64,000 bases of DNA from Notospermus geniculatus (lineage: Eukaryota > Nemertea > Pilidiophora > Heteronemertea > Lineidae), in assembly GCA_002633025.1 (NCBI GenBank), contig NMRB01000459.1, positions 270,835 to 334,834 of the forward strand, read 5' to 3'. Positions 43,080 through 54,304 of this stretch are shown one piece after another. The notes beneath the pieces were generated by a model. That model made no database searches. It was not told the DNA's origin and was given only the letters and a program-made list of their open reading frames with translations. A program made the position numbers and the translations under genes. The stretch's first letter is position 1. Every line of letters starts with the position of its first letter.

Positions 43080-43507
43080 GTAGAAAAGGACATCATGGGA
43101 TATTTTTCTTTCTGCTCATTGGTTTGAAAGTTTGAAAATATTTAATTGCCTGCTGAACTACAGAGTGAGCCAAAAAAAACTAGACACTTTTTAAAAGGCC
43201 CATTTTATTGTGTACCAATATATATAATATATTTTTGCCTGTATGCAGCAACTCTTCCTGCATCTTTTGGTACCAGGCATGCTTGATTGGTTTTCATGCA
43301 TGACCGCAGAGGAGACAATTAAGGGACAAAGGTGAAATCTGATCTGCACCAACTGATCAGAGTGCCTTTTAAAAAGTGTCTAGTTTTTTTTTACTCACTC
43401 TGTAGTATCTCCAAGTCGCCATTCTTGTAATCTTCCTGCAACTGGTACGTATAGACGGCCTCGTCGTCATCATAGACAATATTGTACCAACTTGAGTATC
43501 CAGGAAC
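43080..43507 (-). pseudogene. Tudor-like exon interrupted by a mariner MITE
   Basis: After acceptor CATTCCTTTTTCAG the exon (from 43507) encodes VPGYSSWYNIVYDDDEAVYT and then YQLQEDYKNGDLEIL, with the WYNIVYDDDEAVYTY strand pattern and NGDLxIL end of Tudor/Royal-family-like modules. The MITE adds LQSE and a stop. Removing the MITE and one TA continues the same frame as VQQAIKYFQTFKPMSRKKN to a stop near 43095. Parent gene unknown; family assignment is by pattern. Confidence 0.5.
43161..43402. mobile_element. mariner-type MITE with TA duplication
   Basis: CAGAGTGAGCCAAAAAAAAC..TAGACACTTTTTAAAAGGC and its complement at 43402 form ends of nearly 40 bp; TA at 43159-43160 and 43403-43404. 242 bp, no coding. 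It lies inside the exon 43507-43403. Confidence 0.92.
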
Positions 43508-43708
43508 CTGAAAAAGGAATGTATGAAATTGAAATGCACACCAATTCATGTAATGGCCAGATGGCCGGACGGACACCCGGACGGATGGATGGGTACCACA
43601 TCTTTAAGGTCCTACAGGTCTACAAATCATTAATAGAGTTGTTACCAACCTATTCAGGACTGTCTGGGTCATCGGACTGTCCAGAGAAATATGACATAAT
43701 ACTACTGT

Positions 43709-44112
43709 ATAATGGCCTGTACACACGATCCAACATGTTGGTCCAACTTTTTCGTCAAACATGTTTGATCCAATTTGCACCCCCGCCACACACGATCAAT
43801 CATGTTCATCAAACATTCTTACAAAAATGGCTGCCAGGTATACAGGATTATGTCATAAAATTCAATCCCCTAGACAGGCTACTAAAAACTAGCAGTGAAT
43901 GACTGGGCTTGATAGGGTCAATCACGCAACAACCCTGCTCCGCTACACACGATCAAATTTCCAAGTTCTGTCAAACAAAAATAGGACGAAACCTATTCTG
44001 CAAAATCATGTTGGATGGAATTTATTTCATCCAATTTTCCCGTCACACACAATCAAACTTGTTGGTCCAATTTTTGTTGTCCAATTTTTGTTGAGCGTGT
44101 GTATTGGCCATA
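43709..44112. mobile_element. Small element, ATGGCC..TACACACG ends
   Basis: Left ATGGCCTGTACACACGATCC and right complement ATGGCCAATACACACGCTCA. CACACGATCAA-type words and GTTGGTCCAA recur inside at 43745, 43792, 43945 and 44060. About 404 bp. Confidence 0.65.
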
Positions 44113-44807
44113 AACAGCACCCAATGTTTTGTGTCTGATTCCAATAAGTCACCTCAAATCACCCGGTAAGTGACCGAGCAGTGATGTGGCTGTGATGATC
44201 TAACAGGACAATGAAGAGTAACAATGTGCGTACGACAGTCTGAGTTACAGTCTGGCCATTGTATAGACCCTGTACTGTCTGGAATGACAGTCTGAGTGTC
44301 AGCCCAAGACTGTCTTTCGATTGTGGCAGACCCGGGCAACAGGAGACAGCGGCCAGATGCTGTTACTGAGGAGGAGATTCGCCCTTATCAGGAAGCCCAG
44401 CATCAGTTCGGCAACAATAATGCCAGGATCGGAGTTAACATGGCCGAAAGGGAATTAACCCCTGATGCGCAGAGAATTTACTCAAGAGCCTTAAGTGGCA
44501 TCATTAATAGATTCCGCGTGGTCCGCAGGGCGATAATGCGGAATGAAGCTATGGGTAAAAAACCCAAAGCAGTTAGCTGTATGTATTTTGTTGGCGTCAA
44601 CTTTCAGCCGTGTCGGTCCTGCACCTGCAGTTTCACTTTTTGTGGTTTGCCTTACTGTAATAAATTTAATCTAATTCCATGAAAACATCCTTGCCAAAGT
44701 GTCCTCAAAAAGAAAAGCTGTCAACAAACCGCAACGTAACCGACACAACTCCTGGTGGTTCAGTTCATTATGCAAGCGCTGAGAGGTGATTTATTGAAAC
44801 AGACTAT

Positions 44808-45050
44808 AGCCGTGGTTACACTACATAGAAATCCCCGGGTTTTTTGACACCCGGGTCTAGCCCGGCTCTGAAAAATCCCTCCTGAGGCCCGGTGCCCGTC
44901 AACACTACTCAAATTTTGTGACGGGGACCTAAATTAAGCCCTCCAAAAACCGTTCGAGCTCGGAGGGGATTATTACACCGCGTTTTTAACAGGTATGGAC
45001 AGAAAAAACCCGGGTTCGACACAGGTTTTTTATGTAGTGTAACAAGGGCT
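44808..45050. mobile_element. MITE, AGCC..GTTACACTACATA ends
   Basis: AGCCGTGGTTACACTACATA and complement AGCCCTTGTTACACTACATA; CCCGGGTTTTTTGACAC and GGGTTCGACACAGG lie next inside. 243 bp. Confidence 0.85.
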
Positions 45051-45226
45051 ACAGACACGTCATGGGTCTAGTTATGCAGAGAGTCCTATTTAAAGAATAA
45101 TGTTACGTCATATTTTGCCGGACAGTTTGAAGACACAGACAGTCCTGAATAGGTAACAACTCTATTAGGAACTCTTCCATCTGACTATGTAGGAAATAGA
45201 CAACTGCAGCATTATGAAATAAAATG

Positions 45227-45651
45227 TTAAAACGATTGCCCCTGAACGATTGCCACTGATTTCTTGTTAAGTTTATCCTTCAAAAACTGCCTCACGTGCG
45301 TTTGAAAAGCCCTATGACAACCACTTTTGTCATCCCCTCCATAAGAAAAGGCATTGCAGCTTATTCTAACTAGTCTAACTGTTGCAGATTCATTTTTCTG
45401 AAACCTCTTGTCCGATTTTGGCACATCCCCATTAAAATGTAATTTTTCAACTTCACAGAGTGACGTCACAGGTTTCAGCTATGTGGACAAGAGAATGTAA
45501 TCCACAGAAGATGTTGTTCATCTTCTGAAACGGAGCTCGATCCTCATCCGACATCTCTGCCCAATTCTCCACCATCTCCGGGAGTATTTCACCTCGGTAA
45601 CTTTCTAGAAGCTCATTGAACTTCTTTTCAGTTGCAGCTCTATCAGATATA
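45227..45651 (-). pseudogene. C-terminal part of the coiled-coil/transposase-like gene
   Basis: Beyond the MITE the coding continues ISDRAATEKKFNELLESYRG, then MNNIFCGLHSLVHIAETC. After a one-base shift near 45460 it reads CEVEKLHFNGDVPKSDKRFQ..ISCNAFSYGGDDKSG to a stop at 45227. The order matches a family of invertebrate proteins in which a coiled coil is followed by a TSKFG..YLLG..RD block and FCGLH..L, probably derived from a DNA transposase; I cannot name the superfamily. Confidence 0.55.
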
Positions 45652-45654
45652 CTA

Positions 45655-46267
45655 CAGTGGAACCCCGGTAACACGACCACCCACGGGAAAGACCCAAAGT
45701 GGTCGCGTTAGCGGGGTGGTCGCCTTACCGAAATTGGCCTTATGAGTGCCGATCCAGACCGAAGTAAACTGAGTGCCATATTTTCTTTTTTATCCATGTT
45801 TCGTTTAATAAACCAGACTAGACCATTTCCAGCCTGGCCTGATACTAGTAAGCAGATAGCCCACTGACACTGTGATGACTAGGATGGACGACCGGCAGGT
45901 GTGGAAATAGTCAATTCCGTGTAAATATTGCGCCCGTCTCGTGTTTAGGCCTGCCTTTTATGACTGCTGACCGCAAACGTCATGCGCACGGCTTATGCCA
46001 CGCATTAATTGGTCCTGTTTGGTACACACACGCTGCTGACTCGCCTTTGTTTGATGATCAGATCCCTAATTAGGTTGTGAGTGGTCGTGTTACCGAGGTG
46101 CTAATTGCCAATTGGGACAGCCAAAGCTGTGGTCGCGGTCTGGATAGCGGGGTGGTCGCGTTAGCGAAACTCTCCAAAAGGAAATAAAGAGAAAAACAAT
46201 CGGGACAATTGAAAATTGGTCGTCTTTCCGGGGTGGTCGCGTTATAGGGGTGGTCGCCGACCGGGGT
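45655..46267. mobile_element. MITE, CAGTGGAACCCCGG end (pogo/Tigger-like)
   Basis: Left TA|CAGTGGAACCCCGGTAAC; right side ..GACCGGGGTT directly joined to host sequence, so the last few bases of the right end are missing or altered. GTGGTCGCGTTA words recur at 45700, 46135 and 46235. CAGTGGAACC ends at TA are typical of pogo/Tigger-like elements. It splits a coding exon. Confidence 0.75.
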
Positions 46268-47275
46268 TGTGTTCCGCACATGAAAAATCAAATTTTGAGC
46301 TGCCCTATTTTCAGTCACAAATGACCTGCTGTCAATATCAGATAAAATCAATTTAAAAACATCCAATGTGTTCTGTGCTGATTTTGTTTGTATATCCCTC
46401 ATACCCAAAAGATATGGTCTCTGATCTTTGTCCACAACTCCATACATCATATATTTGTCCCCAAATTTGCTAGTTTCATCGGTACCCAATGTTGTATCCT
46501 CTAGAGGAGCAACGTCCTCCTCAATCTGTTGCTGAGAAAGAAGAAGCCTTTGGATGTTCATGTTGTTCACAGTTGACCTACATGTACTAAGAAGATGGGT
46601 GGCCTTCTTCCCAACAAAATCCAAACAATCACTAAGAACAGGTGCCACATTATGTGATGAAACTCCATGCGACAACAGATTGTGCACACACATTTGTAAC
46701 CCAGGAGTGAACTTGTTTCGTCTGACATCGAATGTCTCAACAACATTACTCTGAGCAGCTCTCAGGGTCTCTACCTCCTCTGATAACTCAGAAACTTTCT
46801 CATTTGCTAAATGTAATTTTCCAGTTGTCTTCTCGAAGACTTGAACCACTTGTCTTTCACTTTCTTTCTCTTCAGGTTCATCAGATTTCTCACCAGGTTG
46901 CTCAACCTTTTTATGCATGTAGCCAAGATTGCTCCTAGCCCTTTTCAACAATTTATTTTTATTCTCTATAAGCTTTCTCAGCCCATCTATCTCCTTCTCC
47001 TTTGATTCGCATTTTCTCTTGTACTCCTGGCACTCAGCAGCAACTTTCGTCTTCTTTTTGAGTTGTTCACTGGTGTACTCAAGCTTTCGTTTGAGTGTGG
47101 AAATCACATCATCTTTATCTTCACCACTCACCCTGGCAAGTACTGCTAATTCGGCCTGTTGTCTGCCTTGAGAGGGTCTACCTTTTGGTGGACAATACTG
47201 AGCATTTAGTAAACTTTTAAGCTTATCCGGATCTTTCTTAGCAGATTTGATTGCATCTGAACGTTTCTTACGCAA
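46268..47275 (-). CDS. Coiled-coil transposase-like protein, N-terminal part
   Basis: 336 residues of open frame (RKKRSDAIKSAKKDPDKLKS onward). Residues about 50-180 form a Lys/Glu coiled coil. Residues 265-336 carry TDETSKFGDKYMMYGVVDKD..YLLGMRDIQTKSAQNT and LILSDIDSR, a block with an acidic DET start that looks like the first part of an RNase H-type transposase or transposase-derived domain. The first codon shown is TTG, so the exon begins upstream; an additional short exon at about 47418-47303 (acceptor TTTTCTGCTAG; EAINKCLEIRVAGLVAAWLI) is plausible. The frame runs into the MITE at 46267. Confidence 0.6.
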
Positions 47276-47449
47276 AGTGTTCAGATTAGAACATTAAGAT
47301 TCACTATTCATGGATGCACTTGAAGACCCTTGTTGCTGAATCAACCAAGCTGCAACCAAGCCGGCCACCCTAATCTCCAGGCACTTGTTTATGGCTTCTT
47401 CATTTTTGTCAGAGGCATGTTTCTAGCAGAAAAGATTTACTGAACAAAG

Positions 47450-48250
47450 ATGTTCATGTCACTGTTCATCATTAACATAAATTCACCAAGTGCTGAATGT
47501 TTGTGTCTCCCTCGAATAATATCCCTCACCCTCTTTCAAAATTGCTGTCTCAACCCCTCCACAGCCAAAGAAAAACATTGTATCTTGTGAACAAGGCCCC
47601 AAGTTAGTGAGAAAAGGCTTTCAAAATGTATTTAAATTTGTTTTTGAACTTCGATAAAAATGTACAGTTTCAGAATAGGAAAAATCAAAATGGCGTCTGG
47701 CTTGTCATCGCTACCCTAATCGAACGTAGACTGATAACGACGCGCCAGCCGAAGCATGGGGAACCCTGACTCTGCCCCATGTGACTGTCTGCGTCATTGG
47801 GAATTGATCATCTCCGCCCAATCACAACGCAAGAACCGCGGGGAATTCCAATGGTGGTGATGATGTCATTATCCTGGCGGGAATGAGTGTCTATTCATAG
47901 AGCACTCGTCATTCGCGGTTTACACACAATCACCGATCCGCTCTCCATGGATGCCGAAGGCCAGTTAGTTTTATCGGAATATTTTCATGTGGGAAATGTT
48001 TTTTCACAAAACTTCTGATTTGAGCTGCATCAATCAAACCAAACGCCAAAAGAGGAAGAAATATTGTTTTATGAAGTTTGAATTGAAGCAATAAATTACA
48101 CTGCTTTATTGAAAATGGTATGAACTCCCCGGCCTCCCCCTGCGCTTCAACTTAGAATGAAAATGTATGAACTGCCACCCCCTCTTTAACTCAGAATATT
48201 TTCTTTGTTCTTGAAATTCCGTGGTAGGATCTGAAATGGTAATGGAAGCA
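47450..48250. other. No gene recognised
   Basis: Nothing with splice context or domain; two CCCC-rich AACTGCCACC/AACTCCCCGG words at 48120-48180 are loosely repeated. Confidence 0.35.
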
Positions 48251-48283
48251 AACGGTTTACTTATTGTGTATCCTTAACACGTT

Positions 48284-49592
48284 CACAGGAATACCTAAAA
48301 ACATCCAAATAGACTGACATTCTTTGATATGTTTCTGTCTACTTGAAGCACAAGTGGCAGTAAAAGTCTTTTTTTGCCTGAACTTTGACTGGGTGTGTTG
48401 AAGGGATACATCGGATATGTTGCCATCCCAGGCAAAGTTCGCCCACAACCCATGGATCATTCTCAACTTCTCCATATTCTCCTTTACAGACAAAGCAAGT
48501 ACCGGTATTCTGACTTTTTGCTCTTTTTTCGCTTCTGCTGCCAGTTTTTGCAGTTCCTTCATTTTCTTCATGAGCGCTTTCGTCTGCCTCTTCTTTTCTG
48601 CCTCCTCCTGTTTCTTTATTTTCTCCTCACGGTCCTTCTTCTTCGTTTCGAGTACTGCCTCTGAGGTAAGGACGAATGTTCCTTTCTTCAGTGCCCTTTT
48701 TTAAGTTGGTTGTGCTGTTGCTGATGATGATGGTTGAGGTTCCGGAAGAGTTGCCGTGGAAGGCGATGGTGCCGTGGACTCTGTTCCTTTTGCTTCTTCT
48801 AGGTGACATACTTGAGATCTGTCTGCAGGTCGAAACCTTCAACATATCGCCGTTGGAATTTGGCCAGTTCAGAAGCAGAAAGGCTCATTTCAAGCGCTGA
48901 CAATGCCAGGTCTGGTGGGCAGACTTGTGGCACTCCATTCTGAAAGTTAAGAAGATTTTTTTGTGGAGACCAGGGCCCGGTTGCACCTAACGTAAGTTCT
49001 TATCGTAAGATATGGAATTTGGGACAACCCCCAAGACATGTCGTAACAGGCAGGGAAGTTAGGAGGATGTCCTAAGACATCGATGGTGCAACCCATTTTT
49101 GTTCTTAACTTTAAGACACCACCTACGATAACTAATCCAACTTTTTGGTTACTCTTTCTAGATTTATTTTAAACACGACGTTTCTACCAGTCTTCCCTGG
49201 TGCAACCGGGCCCAGGTCAAAATATTCAGAGATGAGCATTCTCGTTGAACTTTACTCCAGTCTCCAGTGATATTAACATACTTCAGATGTTTGTAGCACG
49301 GTAGGTGCTTCAGTCACCGCCAGATCAGAAAGAACTTCAACATCATCTACTAATGGCTGCTCGGTGGCGGACACGGTCTGAAATGATGTTGAATGAGTGT
49401 ACAAATGTAGACAATTGAACATCTAAACGGATGTGTACAGTTTTCTTTGTAAAATAAATCAGTTCATGGACCTTACTTGATCATTTTCACTTACCAAAGT
49501 CGTAATTACCTCCACCCCATCATGCCCGTGCTCTTCCTCTGGAGGCTCAATGTCAGCCACATCAGTTTCTTCATCGTTCTCGGGAATATCAT
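48284..49592 (-). pseudogene. pogo-like transposase C-terminal exons, second locus
   Basis: Exon a (49592-49495) lies between TTTTTTTCTGGCGACAG and GTAAGT (DIPENDEETDVADIEPPEEE). Exon b (49377-49282) lies between ATGATGTCATTTCAG-like acceptor and GTATGT (TVSATEQPLVDDVEVLSDLA). Exon c starts at 48939 after TTAACTTTCAG (NGVPQVCPPDLALSALEMSL..RRYVEGFDLQTDLKYVT) and reaches a stop at 48801. In another frame it continues GTFVLTSEAVLETKKKDREE and a Lys/Glu helix. RRYVEGFD and FVLTSEAV match RRYTEGYD and LILTSEEV at 31.5 kb, so both are C-termini of one family. No PHD finger is seen here. Frameshifts mark it as decayed. Confidence 0.6.
48974..49212. mobile_element. MITE, GGCCCGGTTGCACC ends, CAG duplication
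   Basis: CAG|GGCCCGGTTGCACC at 48971 and GGTGCAACCGGGCC|CAG at 49215. It lies in the intron between exons b and c of the pogo-like locus. 239 bp; ends also repeat as GGTGCAACCC at 49083. Confidence 0.9.
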
Positions 49593-50048
49593 CTGTCGCC
49601 AGAAAAAAATTGTGGGGTTATTGTGTGGGAAGATGTAATATTTGGGTCATTTCGGACACACTCGAACAATTTCTGACCCAATAACAAAGTCATAATATTG
49701 GGTAATCCTCGCTGGGCCATTTTTGTAACCCAATTACTGGCGCAAGCAAAATGGTTGAAAAGCTGGGTCGAAAATAACCAAGTGTAGGGGTTGGGTCAAA
49801 ATGACCTAGTAGTATTCGGTTGAAATCTACCAAAGAACCAGTTCTACCTGGCGAAATAACAATTATGTTCCTATGTGCAAAAAAATTATAGCGAAATGCG
49901 TACTTACGAAAACAAATACATAAGAATATTAATAAACTATGGTTTGAAGTCTGAGACACAAATTTAAAGTTGTGGATGTTTCTCTTTCAGAATTGTGAAA
50001 ACGATTATTGTATAACATCAGTTTCCTCTCTACCATGCAAAAGATCTT

Positions 50049-50138
50049 GGGCCTGTTTCATAAAGTGACTTTAAGCAAATGGAAAGTGCATTGAGTTAAT
50101 GGTACCATTAGTTTAAAGTCACTTTATGAAACGGGCCC
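50049..50138. mobile_element. 90-bp hairpin MITE
   Basis: GGGCCTGTTTCATAAAGTGA pairs with TCACTTTATGAAACGGGCCC; inner CTTTAA pairs with TTAAAG. Confidence 0.9.
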
Positions 50139-50139
50139 C

Positions 50140-52020
50140 TTGTAATGTGCATTGGTACCCCATTCACTCTACAATTTGCTGGGATTAATAAGCAAACAAC
50201 CAAATGCTGTGTTTTCAACACAGTAACTGCAGGGCCAGGAAAATGACCCAAAAATTAAGTCACATAATACCAAAAATATACAACACCAAAAATATACAAC
50301 TCAGGTCGAATCTCGTCGAAGTACTCGTCGGCCTCCGGTGGCTTTCGCTATCCCGTTCCGAGATCCGGTCCGCCGAGAATGATACTCGATCTCGTACCCG
50401 TTCTCGGAAACACGAAAGTTCGTTTTCGCAATCCCGAACCGAGATATGATCAGTGACGTCGTCGACGTACATGGGCGCTGGCCTCGCCAACAGTGACGCT
50501 GCGTTTGGCCTGCATGCACCATGTCAACTGCAACGATCAGTAGGCCAACATTTTTACACTGCAAAGCACGCACTGCTGACCGTTGTACCCCAAATCAAAC
50601 GACTCGACAGCATGATTACCACGAGCCATGCACTTTTTTGAACATACTCTAAATCCTCAGATTTATGGGTACAAGTGTCCACCTCATTAAAACCTTGCGT
50701 GACCGCCCAATTATTTCATATGCATGTCTTTACAAAGGGACTTTACCGTGAATGGCTAAGGTTGGGTTCTCTGTGAATGTCTGAAGGAACTTCCCTCTGT
50801 CGCTTGCCGGGTTGTGAAATCGACACGTAGTCTGGACGAATGGGGCGGGTGAGTGAAACGTACGGCGCGCAGCGCCCACGAAGATAAGCGTCGCCCCCAA
50901 CGGTTGATATGCCATCCTACCACCATATACTATAGCGATCGGCAAGTCATGGAGCTACAGCCCAAACGGCGAATACCTGGTCGGGGCCGGTGTTGGTGAT
51001 CGACAGTGTATGTGGTCATATGCCAAAAATAAATTTTTCAGCATCCCAGCTCCTCTGGTTAATTAACGGCGCTAATTAGCAACTTCGTTCAAAATCATTT
51101 CCCGCCAAACCTTACTTCCACCAGCTGCCGCCGGGGGCGTGTGCGCAGTGAGGAATCTCTCCCCTGTGCTAAAAATGACATGTGTACATGGAATGCTGCA
51201 TGATCCGATTTCCGAGCTCTGTGAGGTCGTATAATTCATTAATACGGTAGGTGCAGTTGGAAGGGAGGACGGCAAAAGTTCAAGCATATAATCTAGCGCG
51301 TAATTCACGAATTTTATTGTCCCCATACACTTTTTCATACGCCAAAAAACCTACGCGTACCGGTAGCACAGTTCACCGGTCATCAGTCATGCATGTATCA
51401 TTGTATCCCTGTGCTAGTGTGCATGCAGATGACGTGTGTGCCGTGATCATACACTGTGTTGGCATGCATTAGGCCTACTGTACTGTAGTCCAGCCTGACA
51501 TCTCTAAGTTCAAGCAGCCCACCTGTTATTCATAAATCAGTGGTAGGCCTAACAGGAAGGGTTCAGCACAGACGATGAATTGCTGCTAAAATAAAAGTGC
51601 ATTCTGCAGATGGGCTGTGAGCAGCCCAGCTGCAGAATGCACTTTTATTCACAAACCTCAGGTACAACTATTGCAGTCTATCAATTCAGCTACTTGGCCT
51701 AGTATTCATGTTTCTCTTTTTCATCTATTTCAGAATTTGGCACTTGTTTTCTGTAGACGCGATTTGCTTCCTGCAACACATTATTTAGTGCAAACGAACT
51801 TTCGCAGCTTCAGCGCAACAACCTCTTCCGGTACCACCCACATCTACACACCGTATAGGCTTACATCTATACCTAGCACCTCTCTTTCACTTCACTGGAT
51901 TTGAAATTGATCCCACTGGGCGAGAAGGCCTATTGTGACCGCTGTGTTACAGTCACAAAACCCGTCATTCGCAACCCGATCGTATCGTAATCAAACGCGA
52001 AGACCTTGAAATTGACCATA
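50140..52020. other. No gene recognised; short hairpins
   Basis: Two notable structures only: ACTCGAT..GAACCGAGATATG words near 50290-50450 and a hairpin AAAATAAAAGTGCATTCTGC / GCAGAATGCACTTTTATT at about 51590-51648. Reading frames lack support. Confidence 0.4.
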
Positions 52021-52027
52021 CTGAAGT

Positions 52028-52262
52028 CGGCCGTGTTACAACTAATAATGTCACAATCGACCAATAATGTCACAACCGATGATAATGTCACAATTGTGAC
52101 ATTATAAACACCTCAACCAACCAATAATGTCACAACTTGTTAATAATGTCACAACTTTTCCTTACCGATAATGTCGCAACATTTTGACCAATAATGTCAC
52201 AACCCCAGTAACTAGCGCAGATCATGTCAGGATAACGTGCTGGTGATTTTTTCGCCCCATGG
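52028..52262 (+). mobile_element. Truncated AATAATGTCACAA-family end
   Basis: GTTACAACTAATAATGTCAC followed by six more (A/G)ATAATGTC(A/G)C motifs and one inverted, then AGTAACTAGCGCAGATCATG. It corresponds to the first 235 bp of the fold-back at 57127 and ends where a second family end begins. Confidence 0.85.
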
Positions 52263-52363
52263 GCCTGTTACAACCAATAATGTCACAATCGACCAATAAT
52301 GTCACAACCGATGATAATGTCACAATTGTGACATTATGAACACCTCATCCTGGTTTACCAGCG

Positions 52364-52650
52364 CAATAAAAAAAAGATGACAGCAAATGCGCCGCTCGAA
52401 TAGTGCAGAAAAACTATTGATTCTGCCAAGCCCACATCACTTTCTGGCCTAAAAGTAGGTTGAGAACACTCCCCACATAATAAGTAAACATTCCCAAACG
52501 CTGTTGTCTCCGGTCAATGCATTAATACGCGCGACAAAGGCCCATGCAGTGTTGCCTCGTTGACCGAACACCTGTACACATAGTTACACTAGGGCCTATA
52601 GGCTACACCTGTATATGATGCGATCTACTCCAGTTGGTACAGACGTAATT
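52364..52650 (+). repeat. Dispersed repeat, matches 6134-6320
   Basis: Same ordered blocks as at 6134 with a longer middle part containing AATGCATTAATACGCGCGAC. Confidence 0.6.
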
Positions 52651-52676
52651 CAAAATGGAGTCCTTCCATTATAATA

Positions 52677-52988
52677 ATGCTGCGTTCACACCTATTGCGC
52701 ATCGAAGTCGGTTTCCCTAAATCGAAATACGGAAATCGATTTGGTTACGTCGGGTCGGGTCACACTACAACTATACCGATTTCGATTCGAAACAAAACGC
52801 GTCACACCCAACCCGCGATAAAGTGTTTTGCGATAACTGTTTCGATTTGGCTATTTTTCGATATAAATACCGGTTTCGTTAAATCGATATAAAAGTGATC
52901 TATTTCGAATTGAGTGTGACGCGTTATAGCGGAATAGGCCTTTATTCCGAATTCGATTCGATATAAAACCCTAGTGTGAACACAGCAT
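52677..52988. mobile_element. MITE, ATGCTG(C/T)GTTCACAC ends
   Basis: ATGCTGCGTTCACAC and complement ATGCTGTGTTCACAC; the inside is rich in ATCGAAAT/ATTTCGAT and CGATATAAA words. 312 bp. Confidence 0.85.
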
Positions 52989-53497
52989 ACGATAACATGT
53001 ATAAGGCATCCCGCAGCGAAAAACCCCGTCACCCACGAGGTGATATGGGTATCAGTTGCAAAACGTGTTGTTACCTAATCGTGCCAGGCAGAAACAAAGA
53101 CAGACTGTGGCTGCACATGGCTCTAAGTTCATGCTGGGTCAGATGCTATCTGCAACTTCATATCAATTTCATTAATTCCGTAAACAGTGAGGGCATGGAG
53201 GTCAGCTCACAGGGGATTTCTAGGGAATGGCGAGTGAAGAAATTAGAGGCTTGGAATCGTCATGATTCTCATGCATTTATGCCATAACAAAACAAGGCCT
53301 ACTGACACAGTTTTGACCACGACAACAACGATAACGGCAATGACGGGCTGCCTCTGCAATAGAGTGGATCGGGGTCATTTTTACGACAAATGAACTCAGT
53401 GTTTTGACTCAGGACAGGTGCCAGGAAATCGCATTTCAGCAAGTCGAGATTTCATATTTTTCTGGGCGAGGGCCCCAGAACCCCTTCCAACCATAAC

Positions 53498-53872
53498 TTA
53501 TTCAGTCTTGGCCAGAACCCTGCGTGTACCCCAATACATGTGTGTACCCTCATTGATATGTCTATCAGTATCCATATTAACCACTCCCGAGCCTTTGTCT
53601 GCTTCCTTAATTATAATGTTATAGTTGTCAGAGAGCTCCCTGAGGGCTTGGCGTTCATCTGAGGGGAGGTTAATATGGAACTTCTTCCCTGCTTCAAGGT
53701 CCTTGAAAAATTCCGTCTCGACAGCCTTGAGAAAATCCTCTGTATACCGGCAGCGGCGTGGTGGGTTCCAGGTAGATTTAGGTTTGAAGGGGTCCGGGGC
53801 ATGCTCTTGTTCTGTGTCAGACTTGTCAGAAAAGAATTCAGCCAACCTGACCCGGCGTTGCCATGCCGCCAT
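53498..53872 (-). pseudogene. Penelope-like reverse transcriptase, N-terminal fragment
   Basis: Reads MAAWQRRVRLAEFFSDKSDT..RRCRYTEDFLKAVETEFF, then LSDNYNIIIKEADKGSGVVN, which matches the first RT motif (IVIKxADKGGxVVxMD) of Penelope-like elements, and stops soon after at 53498. Only the region before RT motif 2 is left. It lies head-to-head with a plus-strand fragment of the element's C-terminus at 53877, showing an internal inversion. Confidence 0.65.
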
Positions 53873-53876
53873 GTCT

Positions 53877-53959
53877 AAATGTGCCTGGACCTCATCAACC
53901 TGTTCAACCTGTGGACCCTTAAAACTATCACCCCCTCAGGCCTCAACACCAGGTGCTGA
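53877..53959 (+). pseudogene. Penelope-like C-terminal fragment (GIY-YIG end)
   Basis: Encodes LINLFNLWTLKTITPSGLNT then RC and a stop; LWTLKTITPSGLNTRC equals the end of the copy at 24600-24553 except for one or two residues. Followed by 3' UTR with the direct repeats at 54007. Confidence 0.6.
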
Positions 53960-54006
53960 GTTGCTGATAACTCCGTAGCTTCTCCTTACCAACGACGTCA
54001 TTGTTT

Positions 54007-54280
54007 GGGCCACGAAGTTTGACATGGGGTTCCTTCCCCCTTTTCCTTCCCCTTAGTAGGCCCTTTCCGTGGAGGACAGGGGTCCTCCTTTAGGCCTTGT
54101 CTCCCATTGCCCTCGTTAGTGGTTTGCAGTTGCCGTTTAGCTAGTCTTCCTTTCTATATGTTCTTAGGGCCAAGAAGTTTGACATGGGGTTCCTTCCCCC
54201 TTTTACTTCCTCTTAGTAGGCCCTTTCCGTGGAGGACAGGGGTCCTCCTTTAGGCCTTGTCTCCCATTGCCCTCGTTAGT
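54007..54280 (+). repeat. Direct repeat pair, 114 bp, 160 bp apart
   Basis: 54007-54120 and 54167-54280 are nearly identical (GGGCCACGAAGTTTGACATG to CATTGCCCTCGTTAGT). They lie in the presumed 3' region of the Penelope-like fragment. Confidence 0.9.
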
Positions 54281-54304
54281 TAGGCTGAAGGGGTTATTGT
54301 CGTC

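Larger units (their letters stand above)
43631..45167. mobile_element. 1.54-kb element, TAATAGAGTTGTTACC ends
   Basis: TAATAGAGTTGTTACC..TATTCAGGACTGTCTG at 43631 is mirrored at 45167. The inverted similarity runs about 80 bp (CGGACTGTCC / GCCGGACAGTTT, AATATGACATAAT). GACAGTCTGAG words recur near 44255-44320. It contains two smaller elements. An internal frame at 44296-44682 is open but unrecognised. Confidence 0.6.

Noticed and set aside
44296-44682. 128-codon plus-strand frame (AVTEEEIRPYQEAQHQFGNN region)
   Set aside because: Composition is somewhat protein-like, but there is no recognisable domain, no splice support and it lies inside a composite MITE.
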